From an uncultured Kangiella sp. (lineage in GTDB: Bacteria > Pseudomonadota > Gammaproteobacteria > Enterobacterales > Kangiellaceae), in contig CANNDL010000002.1 of NCBI GenBank assembly GCA_947503435.1, positions 186,001 through 250,000 of the forward strand: a DNA stretch of 64,000 nucleotides, read 5' to 3'. The position numbers and the translations under genes are program-made. The notes under the pieces were generated by a model that was not told the origin of the DNA, searched no databases, and saw only the letters and a list, made by a program, of their open reading frames with translations. Of this stretch, positions 17,315 through 26,066 are shown piece after piece; position 1 is the first letter of the stretch; the number at the start of each line of letters is the position of its first letter.

Positions 17315-18053
17315 TGGTTTTCCGTTTAATATATTTTTCTATTGAAGCAAGGAAGCCTCGTAAAATATTTACTTCGCCCTGATTCAATTGGCTCTTGGCA
17401 AAAAGCCTTCGCATTCTAGCAGATAGTAGTTTTGGATTTTCTGGATCGAAAAACTCGGTGCTTACCATTGTCTGCTCTAGATGATGATAGAGACCATCCA
17501 CCTGTTCAGATGTTGCAACTAGCTCACTATCTTTTGATTCTAGTGGTTCTTCAGCTATAGGGTTTTCAAGTAAGCACTTTAACCTTAGTTCATAACTAAT
17601 TATCTGAACGGCAGATGCTAAATTAAGCGACATATACTCAGGATTAGCGGGAATATTCACATGGTAATTACAAAGTTGAAGTTCTTCATTTAAAAGCCCT
17701 ACACTTTCACGTCCAAAGAGAATAGCAACAGGACGCGATTCTGGTTTTTCATCAATAAGCTGTGCCATTTCTCGAGGTTCTATCAGCGGCCAAGGTAAAG
17801 CTCTATTTCTTGAACTAGAACCGATAACTAATTTACAGTCTTTTATCGCTTCTTCAATGGTCTCAACCACCACGGCACTTTCGAGAATGTCCAAAGCGCC
17901 TGAAGAGCGGACCATTGCTTCCTCACAAGGAAAATCTTTTGGGCTCACAAGCACCAACCGACTTAAGCCCATTGTTTTCATTGCACGCGCCGCGGCACCT
18001 ATATTGCCAGGGTGACTGGTGTGGCAAAGTACTATTTTTATTTGTTCAAGCAT
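17307..18053 (-). CDS. trmJ: tRNA (cytidine/uridine-2'-O-)-methyltransferase TrmJ
   Basis: 248 residues, SPOUT fold: [22 protein letters not shown] at the N-terminus (the NxGxxARxxK motif), [18 protein letters not shown] as motif 2 and [16 protein letters not shown] as the knot motif 3. It methylates the 2'-O of nucleotide 32 in certain tRNAs using SAM. The start shares one base with the upstream stop (TAATG), and it overlaps cysE, so the three genes are tightly coupled. trmJ-cysE opposite suhB is a conserved gammaproteobacterial layout. Confidence 0.93.
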   Translation of the reverse strand: MLEQIKIVLCHTSHPGNIGAAARAMKTMGLSRLVLVSPKDFPCEEAMVRSSGALDILESAVVVETIEEAIKDCKLVIGSSSRNRALPWPLIEPREMAQLIDEKPESRPVAILFGRESVGLLNEELQLCNYHVNIPANPEYMSLNLASAVQIISYELRLKCLLENPIAEEPLESKDSELVATSEQVDGLYHHLEQTMVSTEFFDPENPKLLSARMRRLFAKSQLNQGEVNILRGFLASIEKYIKRKTNV

Positions 18054-18625
18054 TAATTATTTTTTACTTTGTAAGTTAATTGGGTAAAACCAAATTCATA
18101 TTGCTTAGTAGCGATAAGCTCTAAATCAATATCAGTATCATAGCTAAAAATCTTATTAGAAAACAATGGTTTGCCCTTGCCAATTAAAGTTGGGATTACC
18201 GTTAAAGTTATGTCATCAAGCAAACCCGCAGCCAAGAATCGTTGTATGGTGATGCCGCCATCAACATAAAGCCTTTGATAATCTTCCGATTCTAACTTAG
18301 AAACTATCTTCTCAATAGGCGCCGACGACTGTTCAACTCGATCTTGTAAATAAACTGGAATATCAACATTGCTACGACTTAAAACCAATATTTTGGCATC
18401 GCCATATGGCCATTGTTCAGGAGACAAATTAAAAGACAAAATTTTACGGAAAGTACCGCTGCCCATAGCGATACAATCGACACTAGCCATAAATTCTCCA
18501 AAACCGCAGTCCTCACCTTCCGGAACTAGCTTATTGAATCTATCAAGCCAATCGATAGCGTTATCTTCACGGGCAATAAAGCCATCAAGAGAAATAGCTA
18601 TATTTACAGATTTTTGTAATGGCAT
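18053..18625 (-). CDS. Dihydrofolate-reductase-like (RibD C-terminal domain) protein
   Basis: 190 residues with the NISLDGFIA-like start (NIAISLDGFIAREDNAIDWL), AMGSGTFRKI and LYVDGGITIQRFLAAGLLDDITLTVIPTLIGKGKPLF, the signature of the RibD-C/dihydrofolate reductase superfamily. NADPH-dependent reductase of unknown substrate; true folate reductases are usually FolA, so this is probably not the essential enzyme. First gene of the operon with trmJ and cysE; its start is divergent from suhB. AGAGGACTACGA precedes the ATG. Confidence 0.88.
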   Translation of the reverse strand: MPLQKSVNIAISLDGFIAREDNAIDWLDRFNKLVPEGEDCGFGEFMASVDCIAMGSGTFRKILSFNLSPEQWPYGDAKILVLSRSNVDIPVYLQDRVEQSSAPIEKIVSKLESEDYQRLYVDGGITIQRFLAAGLLDDITLTVIPTLIGKGKPLFSNKIFSYDTDIDLELIATKQYEFGFTQLTYKVKNN

Positions 18626-18820
18626 TCGTAGTCCTCTTTAATTATTAAGATCATAGCAAAGCTAGACAAACCCTAACAGTCCGAAAGAAAATACTTTTCT
18701 CTAGCCAATGATTTTTGATAGAATGCGCGCATCTGGTAGCTATTATTAAATAGCGCCGCAATGTCTTGTCACTCATATTAGTAGACAGGCGTATCGTTCT
18801 TTGATAATTGGTGATTAACT

Positions 18821-19603
18821 ATGAATGCATATTGCACTATTGCAATCCGTGCGGCTAACCTTGCCGGCGACTTTATCGCAACCGCGTTTAATCAGCGTGA
18901 CCGCGTTATAGCAAGAAAGAAAGACCTGAATGACTACGTAACTAACGTGGACAAGCAAGCTGAAGAGTTAATCATTGATTCAATCAAATCAGCCTATCCC
19001 GATCACTCTTTCCTTGGTGAAGAATCTGGCCTTAAAGAAGGTAAGGACAAGGAAACAGTATGGGTCATCGATCCATTGGATGGGACTCGTAATTTTATCG
19101 ATGGTAATCCGCACTTTTCAATATCCATTGCTGTTAAGCACAAAGGCAAAACCCTTGCAGCGGTTGTTTTTGACCCTATGCGCGATGAAATGTTTAGCGC
19201 ATCAAACGGCAATGGTGCTCAACTCAATCAAACCCGTATTCGCGTTGCTGATGAGAAAAAGCTGGAAAACTCTATTTTGGCTACCGGCTTTCCATTCCGG
19301 GCAAAAGAAAACACTGATACCTACTTAAAATATTTCTCTACATTACTACCACTATGCAGTGACATGCGTCGAGCCGGTTCTGCCGCGCTTGATTTGGCTT
19401 ATTTAGCAGCTGGTCGAGTTAATGCTTTCTGGGAGTTTGGACTATCAGATTGGGATACTGCAGCTGGTGCATTAATCGTAAAAGAAGCCGGTGGTTTAGT
19501 TGGAGATGTTAAAGGCAACCCTTTTACGGCTAAATCAAAAAGCATCATGGCAGCCAATCCATATGTTTTTAAACAATTTATGCAGGTCGTCAAAGAGCTT
19601 TAA
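18821..19603 (+). CDS. suhB: Inositol-1-monophosphatase SuhB
   Basis: 260 residues, standard length. The metal-binding motifs are present: FLGEESG (Glu), WVIDPLDGTRNFIDGNPHFSISIAV (Asp-Pro-Leu-Asp-Gly-Thr) and WEFGLSDWDTAAGALIVKEAGG. Mg2+-dependent phosphatase which in E. coli also joins the ribosomal-RNA antitermination complex. Divergent from the trmJ operon. The 195-base upstream region contains a possible -10 TAGAAT at 18719 followed by GCGCGC, a GC-rich discriminator of the kind used for growth-regulated promoters. Confidence 0.95.
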   Translation: MNAYCTIAIRAANLAGDFIATAFNQRDRVIARKKDLNDYVTNVDKQAEELIIDSIKSAYPDHSFLGEESGLKEGKDKETVWVIDPLDGTRNFIDGNPHFSISIAVKHKGKTLAAVVFDPMRDEMFSASNGNGAQLNQTRIRVADEKKLENSILATGFPFRAKENTDTYLKYFSTLLPLCSDMRRAGSAALDLAYLAAGRVNAFWEFGLSDWDTAAGALIVKEAGGLVGDVKGNPFTAKSKSIMAANPYVFKQFMQVVKEL

Positions 19604-19637
19604 ATTGTAAATAATCCTCAGTCTTAGCTAGAAATGT

Positions 19638-19667
19638 GGACAAACCTTTGAGATAATTGGTTTGTCC
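19638..19667. other. Perfect 9-bp hairpin between suhB and the DUF1338 gene
   Basis: GGACAAACC at 19638-19646 and GGTTTGTCC at 19659-19667 are exact complements around a 12-base loop. No run of T follows, so it is a poor intrinsic terminator for suhB. It ends 23 bases before the next start codon and may be an operator or a leader hairpin. Confidence 0.45.
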
Positions 19668-19690
19668 TCTTACCAGTTGAGATATACCCA

Positions 19691-20488
19691 ATGCAAAACT
19701 TGTTTAGTAATCTTTGGAATGATTACGTATCCATCACTCCTGACGCTCTAGAGATCCATAATAAATTCAGTAGCTTATCGTCAAAACCTATTGTTAATGA
19801 TCATATTGCATTACGGACTTTCAATGACGGCTTAATTAGCCTTAAGCATATTGGTTCACTTCTATCTCAGCACGGTTATATCGAAGCCGGTGAGTATCAT
19901 TTTGCAGAAAAGAAGCTTTACGCCAAGCATTTTGTACATAAAACAGATGAATCCGCTCCTAAGATTTTCGTTAGCGAATTACTGCTTGAAGAATTTTCTG
20001 CTGAATTACAAATGTTTTGTAGAGGCTTAATTGCTCAAGCTAACTGGCAGATATCACAGGAAGGATTACAACTACCGAAACGTCACTGGGGAAAAATAAG
20101 CCGTAATGCATACGAACGATTACTTGAAGAAAGTGAATACGCCGCCTGGTTAGCTGCTTTTGGTTTGCGCGCTAATCACTTCACTGTATCGATCAACCAT
20201 TTAGAAAAATTTAGAGATATCGAGTCAGTAAATCAATTCGTTAAAGATGCTGGCTTTAAACTGAACACAAGCGGAGCCGAAATAAAAGGCTCAGAAGAAG
20301 TTTGTTTAAAACAAAGTTCTACCATGGCCAATATCGTTGATTGGGCTTTTGAAGACGGTAACTACCCTATTCGTTCATGTTTCTATGAATTTGCGCAAAG
20401 ATTTGCAATGCCCAATGGCGAGCTTTATCAAGGGTTTGTTGCAGCGAGTGCAGATAAGATTTTTGAATCCACTAACGTGGCTGCTTGA
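19691..20488 (+). CDS. DUF1338 family protein (2-oxoadipate dioxygenase/decarboxylase-like)
   Basis: 265 residues. NDHIALRTFND near residue 36-46 gives the first iron histidine of the VOC-like fold, LRANHFTVSINHL the second, and CFYEFAQRF the metal glutamate, as in HglS/YdcJ relatives. These are Fe(II)-dependent enzymes; the characterised member converts 2-oxoadipate to D-2-hydroxyglutarate in lysine breakdown. The D-2-hydroxyglutarate-type dehydrogenase at 58608 could use such a product, though the genes are far apart. Its stop TGA abuts the stop of the convergent kinase gene. Confidence 0.85.
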   Translation: MQNLFSNLWNDYVSITPDALEIHNKFSSLSSKPIVNDHIALRTFNDGLISLKHIGSLLSQHGYIEAGEYHFAEKKLYAKHFVHKTDESAPKIFVSELLLEEFSAELQMFCRGLIAQANWQISQEGLQLPKRHWGKISRNAYERLLEESEYAAWLAAFGLRANHFTVSINHLEKFRDIESVNQFVKDAGFKLNTSGAEIKGSEEVCLKQSSTMANIVDWAFEDGNYPIRSCFYEFAQRFAMPNGELYQGFVAASADKIFESTNVAA

Positions 20489-21838
20489 TCAATTATTTTT
20501 AAAAATCAAATTAATTTGAGCGCCGCCGAGTGTGGCGCTTTTCTCTATTTCTATTTTGGCTTTGTAGGCTTCCATAATTTCTCTGACAATAGACATCCCG
20601 ATTCCCTGCCCTTCAACTGTTTCGTCTAGCCGTTTACCGCGACTGAGCACTGCGGCTTGAACATGTTGAGGAATCCCGGGGCCATCATCTTCTATTGATA
20701 TAATGGTTTTATTATCTAAAGTTTTAGCCGTAATTAAAACTTTTGACTTAGCCCATTTACAAGCATTATCAGTAAGGTTCCCACAGATCTCATACAGATC
20801 ACCTTCGCTTAAATTTGCACTTATTTGTTTTTCAACTTTTGCTTGAATTTTTATGCCTTTCTGCGAGTATACTTTCGATAAGCCTGCAATTAGCTTTTCT
20901 ATTGCAGGGGCGATTTTAATGCGCTCGGCCATGACTCTAGGGCCACTAGTGGCTCTTTGTAACTGGTAGCCTACGATTTGATTCATTCTTTCCAATTGCT
21001 CTTCGCTTATTCGCGATAGCTCATGGCTTTCTACTTGGTTTTGCAAAGCTGACTGCATTACCGCTAGCGGAGTTTTTAAACTGTGTGCCAAATTAGCAAG
21101 AGTTTCCTTATAGCGTTTTGATTGATCCCTTTCATTAACAATAAAACGGTTAATATTATCAGTTAACCCTTGAATTTCTTTTGGGTAATTATCACCAAGT
21201 TTATCGGAAAGGCCTTGCTTAACTTGACTCAACTCTTCAGTGATTTTTCGCATTGGCCTGAAGGTCCAGCGCAATATTAAAAACAGCACAAACAATAATG
21301 ATAATGCTAAGACTCCAAGCCACATAAGAAGCTTGTTACGATAGGCAGAAACCACTTGATTATAGGCACGCTTATTTTCCAGCACCATAAAGTGGTATAA
21401 GGCAATGTCACCCTCTAGAGACTCCCATTCGGTCACAAAGTGAAACTGAAAATAGTCTTTATCGGGTAGCTTTAAATCATACAGTTTTGGCTCGCCAGGA
21501 AGACTTAAAGGTACTTTAACTTCAATTTCTTCAGCAGAAATCGAACTCCAGACTAAGGTTTCAGTTTCGTCGTACACTAATGCCGACAGGCCACTAGCAT
21601 ATTGATTAAATCGTTGATCGATTTGCGGTTCTTCTGGAATAAACAGTTGATCTTTTTCTTCTAATTCTGCAACCGAGAGTAAGCCATAAAACTGAGCGGT
21701 TAACCGCTCAAAAGTGGCTTGACGAATTCCCGACTCATAAGCTTTTAATAGAACCGCACTCATGGCTAAAATAAAAAACACCAGCACAATACTGGTGTTT
21801 ATTAATAAGCGTTTCTGTAATGAGTATGACTGAGACAA
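20489..21838 (-). CDS. PhoQ-like membrane sensor histidine kinase
   Basis: 449 residues. Transmembrane segments near 13-31 and 165-185 flank a periplasmic domain of about 130 residues; a HAMP region follows, then LANLAHSLKTPLAVMQ (phospho-accepting His), NLTDNACKWAK, EDDGPGIP and GQGIGMSIVREI for the ATPase. The HSLKTPL motif is the version typical of PhoQ and relatives. Directly downstream of its response regulator (10-base gap). In this family the kinase senses divalent cations or antimicrobial peptides, but the sensor domain here cannot be assigned from sequence. Convergent with, and touching, the DUF1338 gene. Confidence 0.93.
   Translation of the reverse strand: MSQSYSLQKRLLINTSIVLVFFILAMSAVLLKAYESGIRQATFERLTAQFYGLLSVAELEEKDQLFIPEEPQIDQRFNQYASGLSALVYDETETLVWSSISAEEIEVKVPLSLPGEPKLYDLKLPDKDYFQFHFVTEWESLEGDIALYHFMVLENKRAYNQVVSAYRNKLLMWLGVLALSLLFVLFLILRWTFRPMRKITEELSQVKQGLSDKLGDNYPKEIQGLTDNINRFIVNERDQSKRYKETLANLAHSLKTPLAVMQSALQNQVESHELSRISEEQLERMNQIVGYQLQRATSGPRVMAERIKIAPAIEKLIAGLSKVYSQKGIKIQAKVEKQISANLSEGDLYEICGNLTDNACKWAKSKVLITAKTLDNKTIISIEDDGPGIPQHVQAAVLSRGKRLDETVEGQGIGMSIVREIMEAYKAKIEIEKSATLGGAQINLIFKNN
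20519..20542 (+). terminator. Possible intrinsic terminator for the DUF1338 gene, inside the convergent kinase gene
   Basis: AGCGCC at 20519-20524 pairs with GGCGCT at 20534-20539, followed by TTTTC. It would stop plus-strand transcripts within the last codons of the opposite kinase gene. Short stem, so uncertain. Confidence 0.4.
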
Positions 21839-21848
21839 ACTCTAGACC

Positions 21849-22523
21849 TTATAAATCCGAACGTAAACGGTAACCACGACCACGTAAAGTTTCTATTGGT
21901 TTAATGTCGCCATCAGGGTCAATTTTTTTACGCAAACGACCGACGAAAACTTCTAACACATTTGAGTCGCGGTCATAGTCTTGCGCATATAGGTGCTCGG
22001 TTAATTCAGTCTTAGAAACAACTTTATCAGGGTTGAGCATTAAATATTCCAATACCATATATTCGTAAGCAGTTAAATCCATCGCTTTATCGTTAACTCG
22101 AACTTCCTGCTTCATGCTATTCAAAGTTATAGGGCCTTTCACAATTTCAGGGCTGGCGTAGCCTGACGAGCGTCTTAGCAGCGCATTGATCCGTGCTAGT
22201 AACTCTTCATTTTGAAATGGTTTAGTTAAATAATCATCTGCACCAGCAGCTAAACCGTCAACTTTATCTTGCCAATGACCACGTGCGGTAAGAATTAAAA
22301 TGGGAAAGTTAACGTCTTCTTTACGTAAAGTTTCAATCGCTTCTATTCCTGAGATACCAGGCAAGCCTAAATCAAATATGCCCAAATCAAATTCATATTC
22401 TCGTGCAAAGTATAAGGCTTCTTCACCATCTGGCGCAGCTTCAACTGCATAGTTTTGCTTTTTTAAAGCTTCTACTAATTGCTCACGCAATGCTTGGTCA
22501 TCTTCAACCAGTAGTAACTTCAT
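21849..22523 (-). CDS. PhoP-like response regulator (OmpR family)
   Basis: 224 residues: receiver domain with ED at 8-9, phospho-acceptor Asp51 in LGIFDLGLPGISG and Lys in DDYLTKPFQNEEL, then a winged helix with LTAYEYMVLEYLM and VFVGRLRKKIDPDG. The close fit to PhoP/QseB-type regulators and the adjoining PhoQ-like kinase support one two-component system. Upstream and in the same direction is a small PepSY-like exported protein (41-base gap), a layout found in many marine gammaproteobacteria. Confidence 0.94.
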   Translation of the reverse strand: MKLLLVEDDQALREQLVEALKKQNYAVEAAPDGEEALYFAREYEFDLGIFDLGLPGISGIEAIETLRKEDVNFPILILTARGHWQDKVDGLAAGADDYLTKPFQNEELLARINALLRRSSGYASPEIVKGPITLNSMKQEVRVNDKAMDLTAYEYMVLEYLMLNPDKVVSKTELTEHLYAQDYDRDSNVLEVFVGRLRKKIDPDGDIKPIETLRGRGYRLRSDL

Positions 22524-22564
22524 GGAATTCCCCTATTGCTTTAATTATTTTCAGCTCGCACAAA

Positions 22565-22843
22565 TTATCGACAAGCATTTACTGTGACGTATTTAATGCG
22601 ACCAACATTGTTGATAACTTTAACACGATAAGATGGTCGCGAGCCTCGCATTAGCGAAGCAGAAACCACTTTCGAACCTGTTCTGCTCGCTGCAATTCGC
22701 ATAGCACTAGATTTGCTAATGACACGACATTCTGCACCGCGATCGCGCTTAGGCTCTCGCTGAGAAGCCGCTTCGGCAACACTGCTGAATAGTATTGTAA
22801 AGCAGCCGCTTAGTATCATTAACAAAAATAGTGTTTTCTTCAT
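22565..22843 (-). CDS. Small exported PepSY-like protein
   Basis: 92 residues with a signal peptide (MKKTLFLLMILSGCFTILFSSVAEAA) and a short PepSY-type unit: SSAMRIAASRTGSKVVSASLM followed by YRVKVINNVGRIKYVTVNA. PepSY proteins beside PhoP/PhoQ-like pairs are common and are thought to modulate the kinase or peptidases in the periplasm; here that is inferred from position. AAGAGAAATG at the start gives a ribosome site. Very basic mature protein, with two cysteines (AECRV and NACR). Confidence 0.8.
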   Translation of the reverse strand: MKKTLFLLMILSGCFTILFSSVAEAASQREPKRDRGAECRVISKSSAMRIAASRTGSKVVSASLMRGSRPSYRVKVINNVGRIKYVTVNACR

Positions 22844-22874
22844 TTCTCTTCCAAGTTAGCTTGCTAACTATAAA

Positions 22875-23501
22875 TTATCTTCTGCTTACAGGCTCTGCTG
22901 ATAGTCTTACATCAATATAGCGGCCTGGTTCATAATCCATAAAGGTTTCAAAACGCTGTCCTTTATATTTGTACTTAACATTATAACCTACTAATTCTTG
23001 ACGCTGATAGCCTCCACTGTAAACAGTTTCGCAATAGCGTTCTGAACGATGCTTATTTTTAGCAGCTTCGCCGCCAATCACCGAACCCAAAACGGCTCCT
23101 ACAGCTGCGCCTGAACGCTTATTGTGTCTGTGATTACCGCCAACTTTGTAGCCGATAACACCACCAATTACTGCACCAATGACCGAACCCGCTCGACGAT
23201 CTGAACGTGTGACTCTGCGAGGTTCTCTCCAACACTGCTCTTGGGCAATTGGTTGGCTGCGTACTGAGCGATATACTGGATCAACATCGATAACTTTAGC
23301 GCGAACAATTTTGCCATAATTTTGATGACGATAATCATTGCGGTAATCACGATAGCGACTGTCACGCTCTTCATACTGACCATTAAAATATTGATCGCCA
23401 TAGTGTTTGCTATGTTTTTCGTCGGCCATCGCACCCGCACTAAAGGCCAATGCCACAGATAAACTGGCGATGCTTAAGCTGGTTTTTGCTAATTTTTTCA
23501 T
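22875..23501 (-). CDS. Exported glycine-zipper 2TM domain protein
   Basis: 208 residues from the ATG at 23501, preferred over an upstream alternative at 23543 because GGAGAATACT sits just before it and a clean signal peptide (MKKLAKTSLSIASLSVALAF, cleaved after GAMA) begins there. The middle carries a glycine zipper: RRAGSVIGAVIGGVIGYKVG followed by SGAAVGAVLGSVIGGEAA, two amphipathic Gly-rich helices that insert in membranes. The N-terminal part is rich in Arg, Tyr and His. Family members are outer-membrane or periplasmic proteins of uncertain role. Lies 31 bases upstream of the PepSY gene and may share its transcript. Confidence 0.85.
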   Translation of the reverse strand: MKKLAKTSLSIASLSVALAFSAGAMADEKHSKHYGDQYFNGQYEERDSRYRDYRNDYRHQNYGKIVRAKVIDVDPVYRSVRSQPIAQEQCWREPRRVTRSDRRAGSVIGAVIGGVIGYKVGGNHRHNKRSGAAVGAVLGSVIGGEAAKNKHRSERYCETVYSGGYQRQELVGYNVKYKYKGQRFETFMDYEPGRYIDVRLSAEPVSRR

Positions 23502-23631
23502 AGTATTCTCCATTTGGACGAAATATTTATTAAGTTTTCTCAAACTTTTTCTAACTATGGAGTAATTCTATATTTAATTAACTGAACCCTATCTGAACTG
23601 AGGTAACTATCTAATTGGTTATTTAAAACCG

Positions 23632-23886
23632 TTACTTTTCAGCAAAAAACCTTTGCAAAATCAATACTAATAATGCACCTAAAGTAGCGGTAATAATAGA
23701 ATATTCATTTAGCCCACTTAGTTCCCCGCCGAAACCAAGTTTTTGCCCTATATATCCACCCAGTAAACCGCCAATAACGCCAAGCAACAAGGTTCTCAAC
23801 AAACCTTTGTGGCGTTTAGTAGGAATAATAAACTTAGCCAGAAATCCAGCCAACAGTCCCACCAATATCCAACTAATAATGCTCAT
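23632..23886 (-). CDS. GlsB/YeaQ/YmgE family small membrane protein
   Basis: 84 residues with three hydrophobic segments rich in glycine (IISWILVGLLAGFLAKFI, LLLGVIGGLLGGYIG and ITATLGALLVLILQRFF), typical of transglycosylase-associated (GlsB/YmgE) stress proteins. Lies just downstream of the acyl-CoA synthetase gene on the same strand with 10 bases between, so probably co-transcribed. Function of the family is not defined beyond envelope or general stress. Confidence 0.88.
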   Translation of the reverse strand: MSIISWILVGLLAGFLAKFIIPTKRHKGLLRTLLLGVIGGLLGGYIGQKLGFGGELSGLNEYSIITATLGALLVLILQRFFAEK

Positions 23887-23896
23887 TTGTTCTATC

Positions 23897-25537
23897 CTAT
23901 GCCCAAATAATTTTTTGCTTAGATTTTCTGTGCTTTTCTATTAATGGCATATATTTTTCTTCAAGTTGCGGGCGGCGAATTTTTAAGGTTGGTGTAATTA
24001 AACCATTATCAGGATTCCATTCATCATCAACAAATAAAATATGTGAAATTCGCTCATGTTTTTCCAAGCCGCCATTGAGCTTTTGAAAAATCACTTCAGC
24101 TTCCTTAAGGTAAGCATCTTTATCCTTAAATTCTTTGCCAAATACTGAGGCAACTGCTACTGGTGCTGGCAAACCATCGCCAATTACGCAAAGGTTTTCC
24201 ACGCCTAACTCAGGCTCTAAAGTTGCTTCAATAGGGATGGGAGAAACGTATTTTCCTTTAGAGGTCTTGAATATATCCTTAACGCGTCCGGTAATGCTTA
24301 AAAAGCCATTGCTATCAATAGAACCCAAGTCTCCGGTTTTCAAAAACCCATCCTCGGTCATGACTTGCTCAGTTTTTAACGGTTCTTTGTAATAACCGCG
24401 CATGATGCAAGGGCTCTTCAATAAAACTTCTCCCGACTCCTTATCAATAACTACTTCTGAGGTTTCAATTGCTCTACCCACAGAACCGGCACTTCTAGCG
24501 GAAGGAACATTGGCTGTACCAAACGCCATTGATTCAGTTAGGCCATAAGCTTCACAGATATTCAAACCCAACTTTTCAAAAAAACTTATGGTGCCCGCTG
24601 GCAAAGCAGCCGCGCCGGACAAGGGAATTTTTACCTTTTCCAAGCCCAGACCTGAGAGGATTTTTTTACGAATAACATTGTTAATTATTGGTAATTTAAG
24701 CAGTAAAGCTAATTTAGCTTTACCAACTTTTGATTCAATTCCTTGCTGAAATTTAAGCCAAATCCTGGGCACACCCAAAAACACTGTTGGTTTTACGTCA
24801 ACAATATTTTGTTGGAAAGTATCTAGTGACTCAGTGAACGAAACGGTACTTCCGCTATGTATACTAATGATTTCAACTAATTCTCTTTCTGCGCAATGCG
24901 CTAAGGGTAAGTAAGAAAAGAAATGTTCTTCATCAATATCAACATAGTTCATGGCAGCTTTAGCAGCGTTAGCAAAAGCCCTAAAATCTATCATAACTCC
25001 CTTTGGCATCCCCGTTGTTCCCGAGGTATAAATAATGCTCGCTACTTCATCTAGTTCTCGTAAGGGCTTATCAGTAATCGGCTCTACGTCTGCAACCACT
25101 TTTTCCCAGCTGTCGAAACTCGAGTATTCATGGAAGAAGCCTATTTTTTTAAGATCTGTAGGAATTGCTTCTTTTTTAGAATCCCAGTCCCAGAGTTTAC
25201 CGACAAACAATAATTCGGCACCGCTATGTTCCAGAATTGTAGCAATGGTATCTTTACCCGCCGTGGGGTAAATGGGAATTGATACATGCCCGGCCATCAT
25301 AATAGCTAAGTCCGCCATGAACCAATGCGAGCAATTTAGGGATAATATAGCTACCTTAGATTTTGCAGGCAGTGAAGCTTTAAGATAAGCCGCCATTTTC
25401 CTTACCTGCTCACCTACTTCAGACCAGGTGTACTCTTTCCAGTCCTTACCAAAAGGTTGGCGAAGAAATACCGCATTTGCTTTTTCTTCTTCAAATCGAT
25501 AAAAAGCCCCTAAGGTGGATTCTAATTCTTGACTCAT
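23897..25537 (-). CDS. AMP-forming long-chain acyl-CoA synthetase
   Basis: 546 residues of the adenylate-forming superfamily. IIYTSGTTGMPKGVMID is the ATP-phosphate loop, ICEAYGLTESMAFGTAN the A5 motif, LKTGDLGSIDSNGFLSITGR the A7-A8 region; the catalytic Lys region is near the C-terminus (NGLITPTLKIRRP). It activates fatty acids to acyl-CoA; FadD15/long-chain type by its ending. Second in a run with a GNAT acetyltransferase upstream (18-base gap). No membrane segment is evident. Chain-length preference cannot be read. Confidence 0.92.
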   Translation of the reverse strand: MSQELESTLGAFYRFEEEKANAVFLRQPFGKDWKEYTWSEVGEQVRKMAAYLKASLPAKSKVAILSLNCSHWFMADLAIMMAGHVSIPIYPTAGKDTIATILEHSGAELLFVGKLWDWDSKKEAIPTDLKKIGFFHEYSSFDSWEKVVADVEPITDKPLRELDEVASIIYTSGTTGMPKGVMIDFRAFANAAKAAMNYVDIDEEHFFSYLPLAHCAERELVEIISIHSGSTVSFTESLDTFQQNIVDVKPTVFLGVPRIWLKFQQGIESKVGKAKLALLLKLPIINNVIRKKILSGLGLEKVKIPLSGAAALPAGTISFFEKLGLNICEAYGLTESMAFGTANVPSARSAGSVGRAIETSEVVIDKESGEVLLKSPCIMRGYYKEPLKTEQVMTEDGFLKTGDLGSIDSNGFLSITGRVKDIFKTSKGKYVSPIPIEATLEPELGVENLCVIGDGLPAPVAVASVFGKEFKDKDAYLKEAEVIFQKLNGGLEKHERISHILFVDDEWNPDNGLITPTLKIRRPQLEEKYMPLIEKHRKSKQKIIWA

Positions 25538-25555
25538 ATTTTATTCTCACATTAT

Positions 25556-25999
25556 TTATAGCTCGCGATACATCACATAGTGCTCGCCAATTCCAGGCAG
25601 ATCGAAAGACTCCCCAACAGCCTTAAAACCTAGTTTCAGATAGAAACTCATGGCCCCTACTCGTGCATTGCACCATAATAGATCAGCACCCGCTTTGTTA
25701 CAAATATCAAAGGCTTGCGATAGCAATTTAGAGCCAATTCCTTGGCTTTGAATATCTGGCTCAACAGCCATTCCACGAAGCCTAAAGGCTTCCCCTGATG
25801 GTATATCTTGGTTTTCTTCTCTATAGAACGATGCTATTCCAACAAGCTGCTGCGATTGTAAAGCCGCAAGGTGTATTGCTGACTCTTGCTTATCTTCGGG
25901 GTAATAACACGAAGACAGTGGCTGCTTGGGACGCAAGACTTTATGTCTTAATGGATAAATTAGTTCTACAGGAACTTGCTTTATGATCAATTCCATCAC
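25556..25999 (-). CDS. GNAT family N-acetyltransferase
   Basis: 147 residues. The acetyl-CoA loop is LRGMAVEPDIQSQGIGSKLL, and LLWCNARVGAMSFYLKLGFKAVGE is motif B of the GNAT fold. Transfers an acetyl group to an amine on a small molecule or protein; substrate not predictable. Probably co-transcribed with the acyl-CoA synthetase gene downstream. A bidirectional hairpin lies directly upstream at 26009-26039 and closes the preceding gene. Confidence 0.88.
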   Translation of the reverse strand: MMELIIKQVPVELIYPLRHKVLRPKQPLSSCYYPEDKQESAIHLAALQSQQLVGIASFYREENQDIPSGEAFRLRGMAVEPDIQSQGIGSKLLSQAFDICNKAGADLLWCNARVGAMSFYLKLGFKAVGESFDLPGIGEHYVMYREL

Positions 26000-26008
26000 A
26001 TTTACCTA

Positions 26009-26039
26009 TAAAAAAGCCGCATCTCATGATACGGCTTTT
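26009..26039 (-). terminator. Intrinsic terminator after the alanine-rich lipoprotein gene
   Basis: On the minus strand AAAAGCCG and CGGCTTTT (26012-26019 with 26032-26039) pair, extended by ATC/GAT past one mismatch, followed by a run of T. Placed 28 bases after the stop at 26067. Confidence 0.85.
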
Positions 26040-26066
26040 GAATTGATTAAAAAGTAAATTTAAGGG

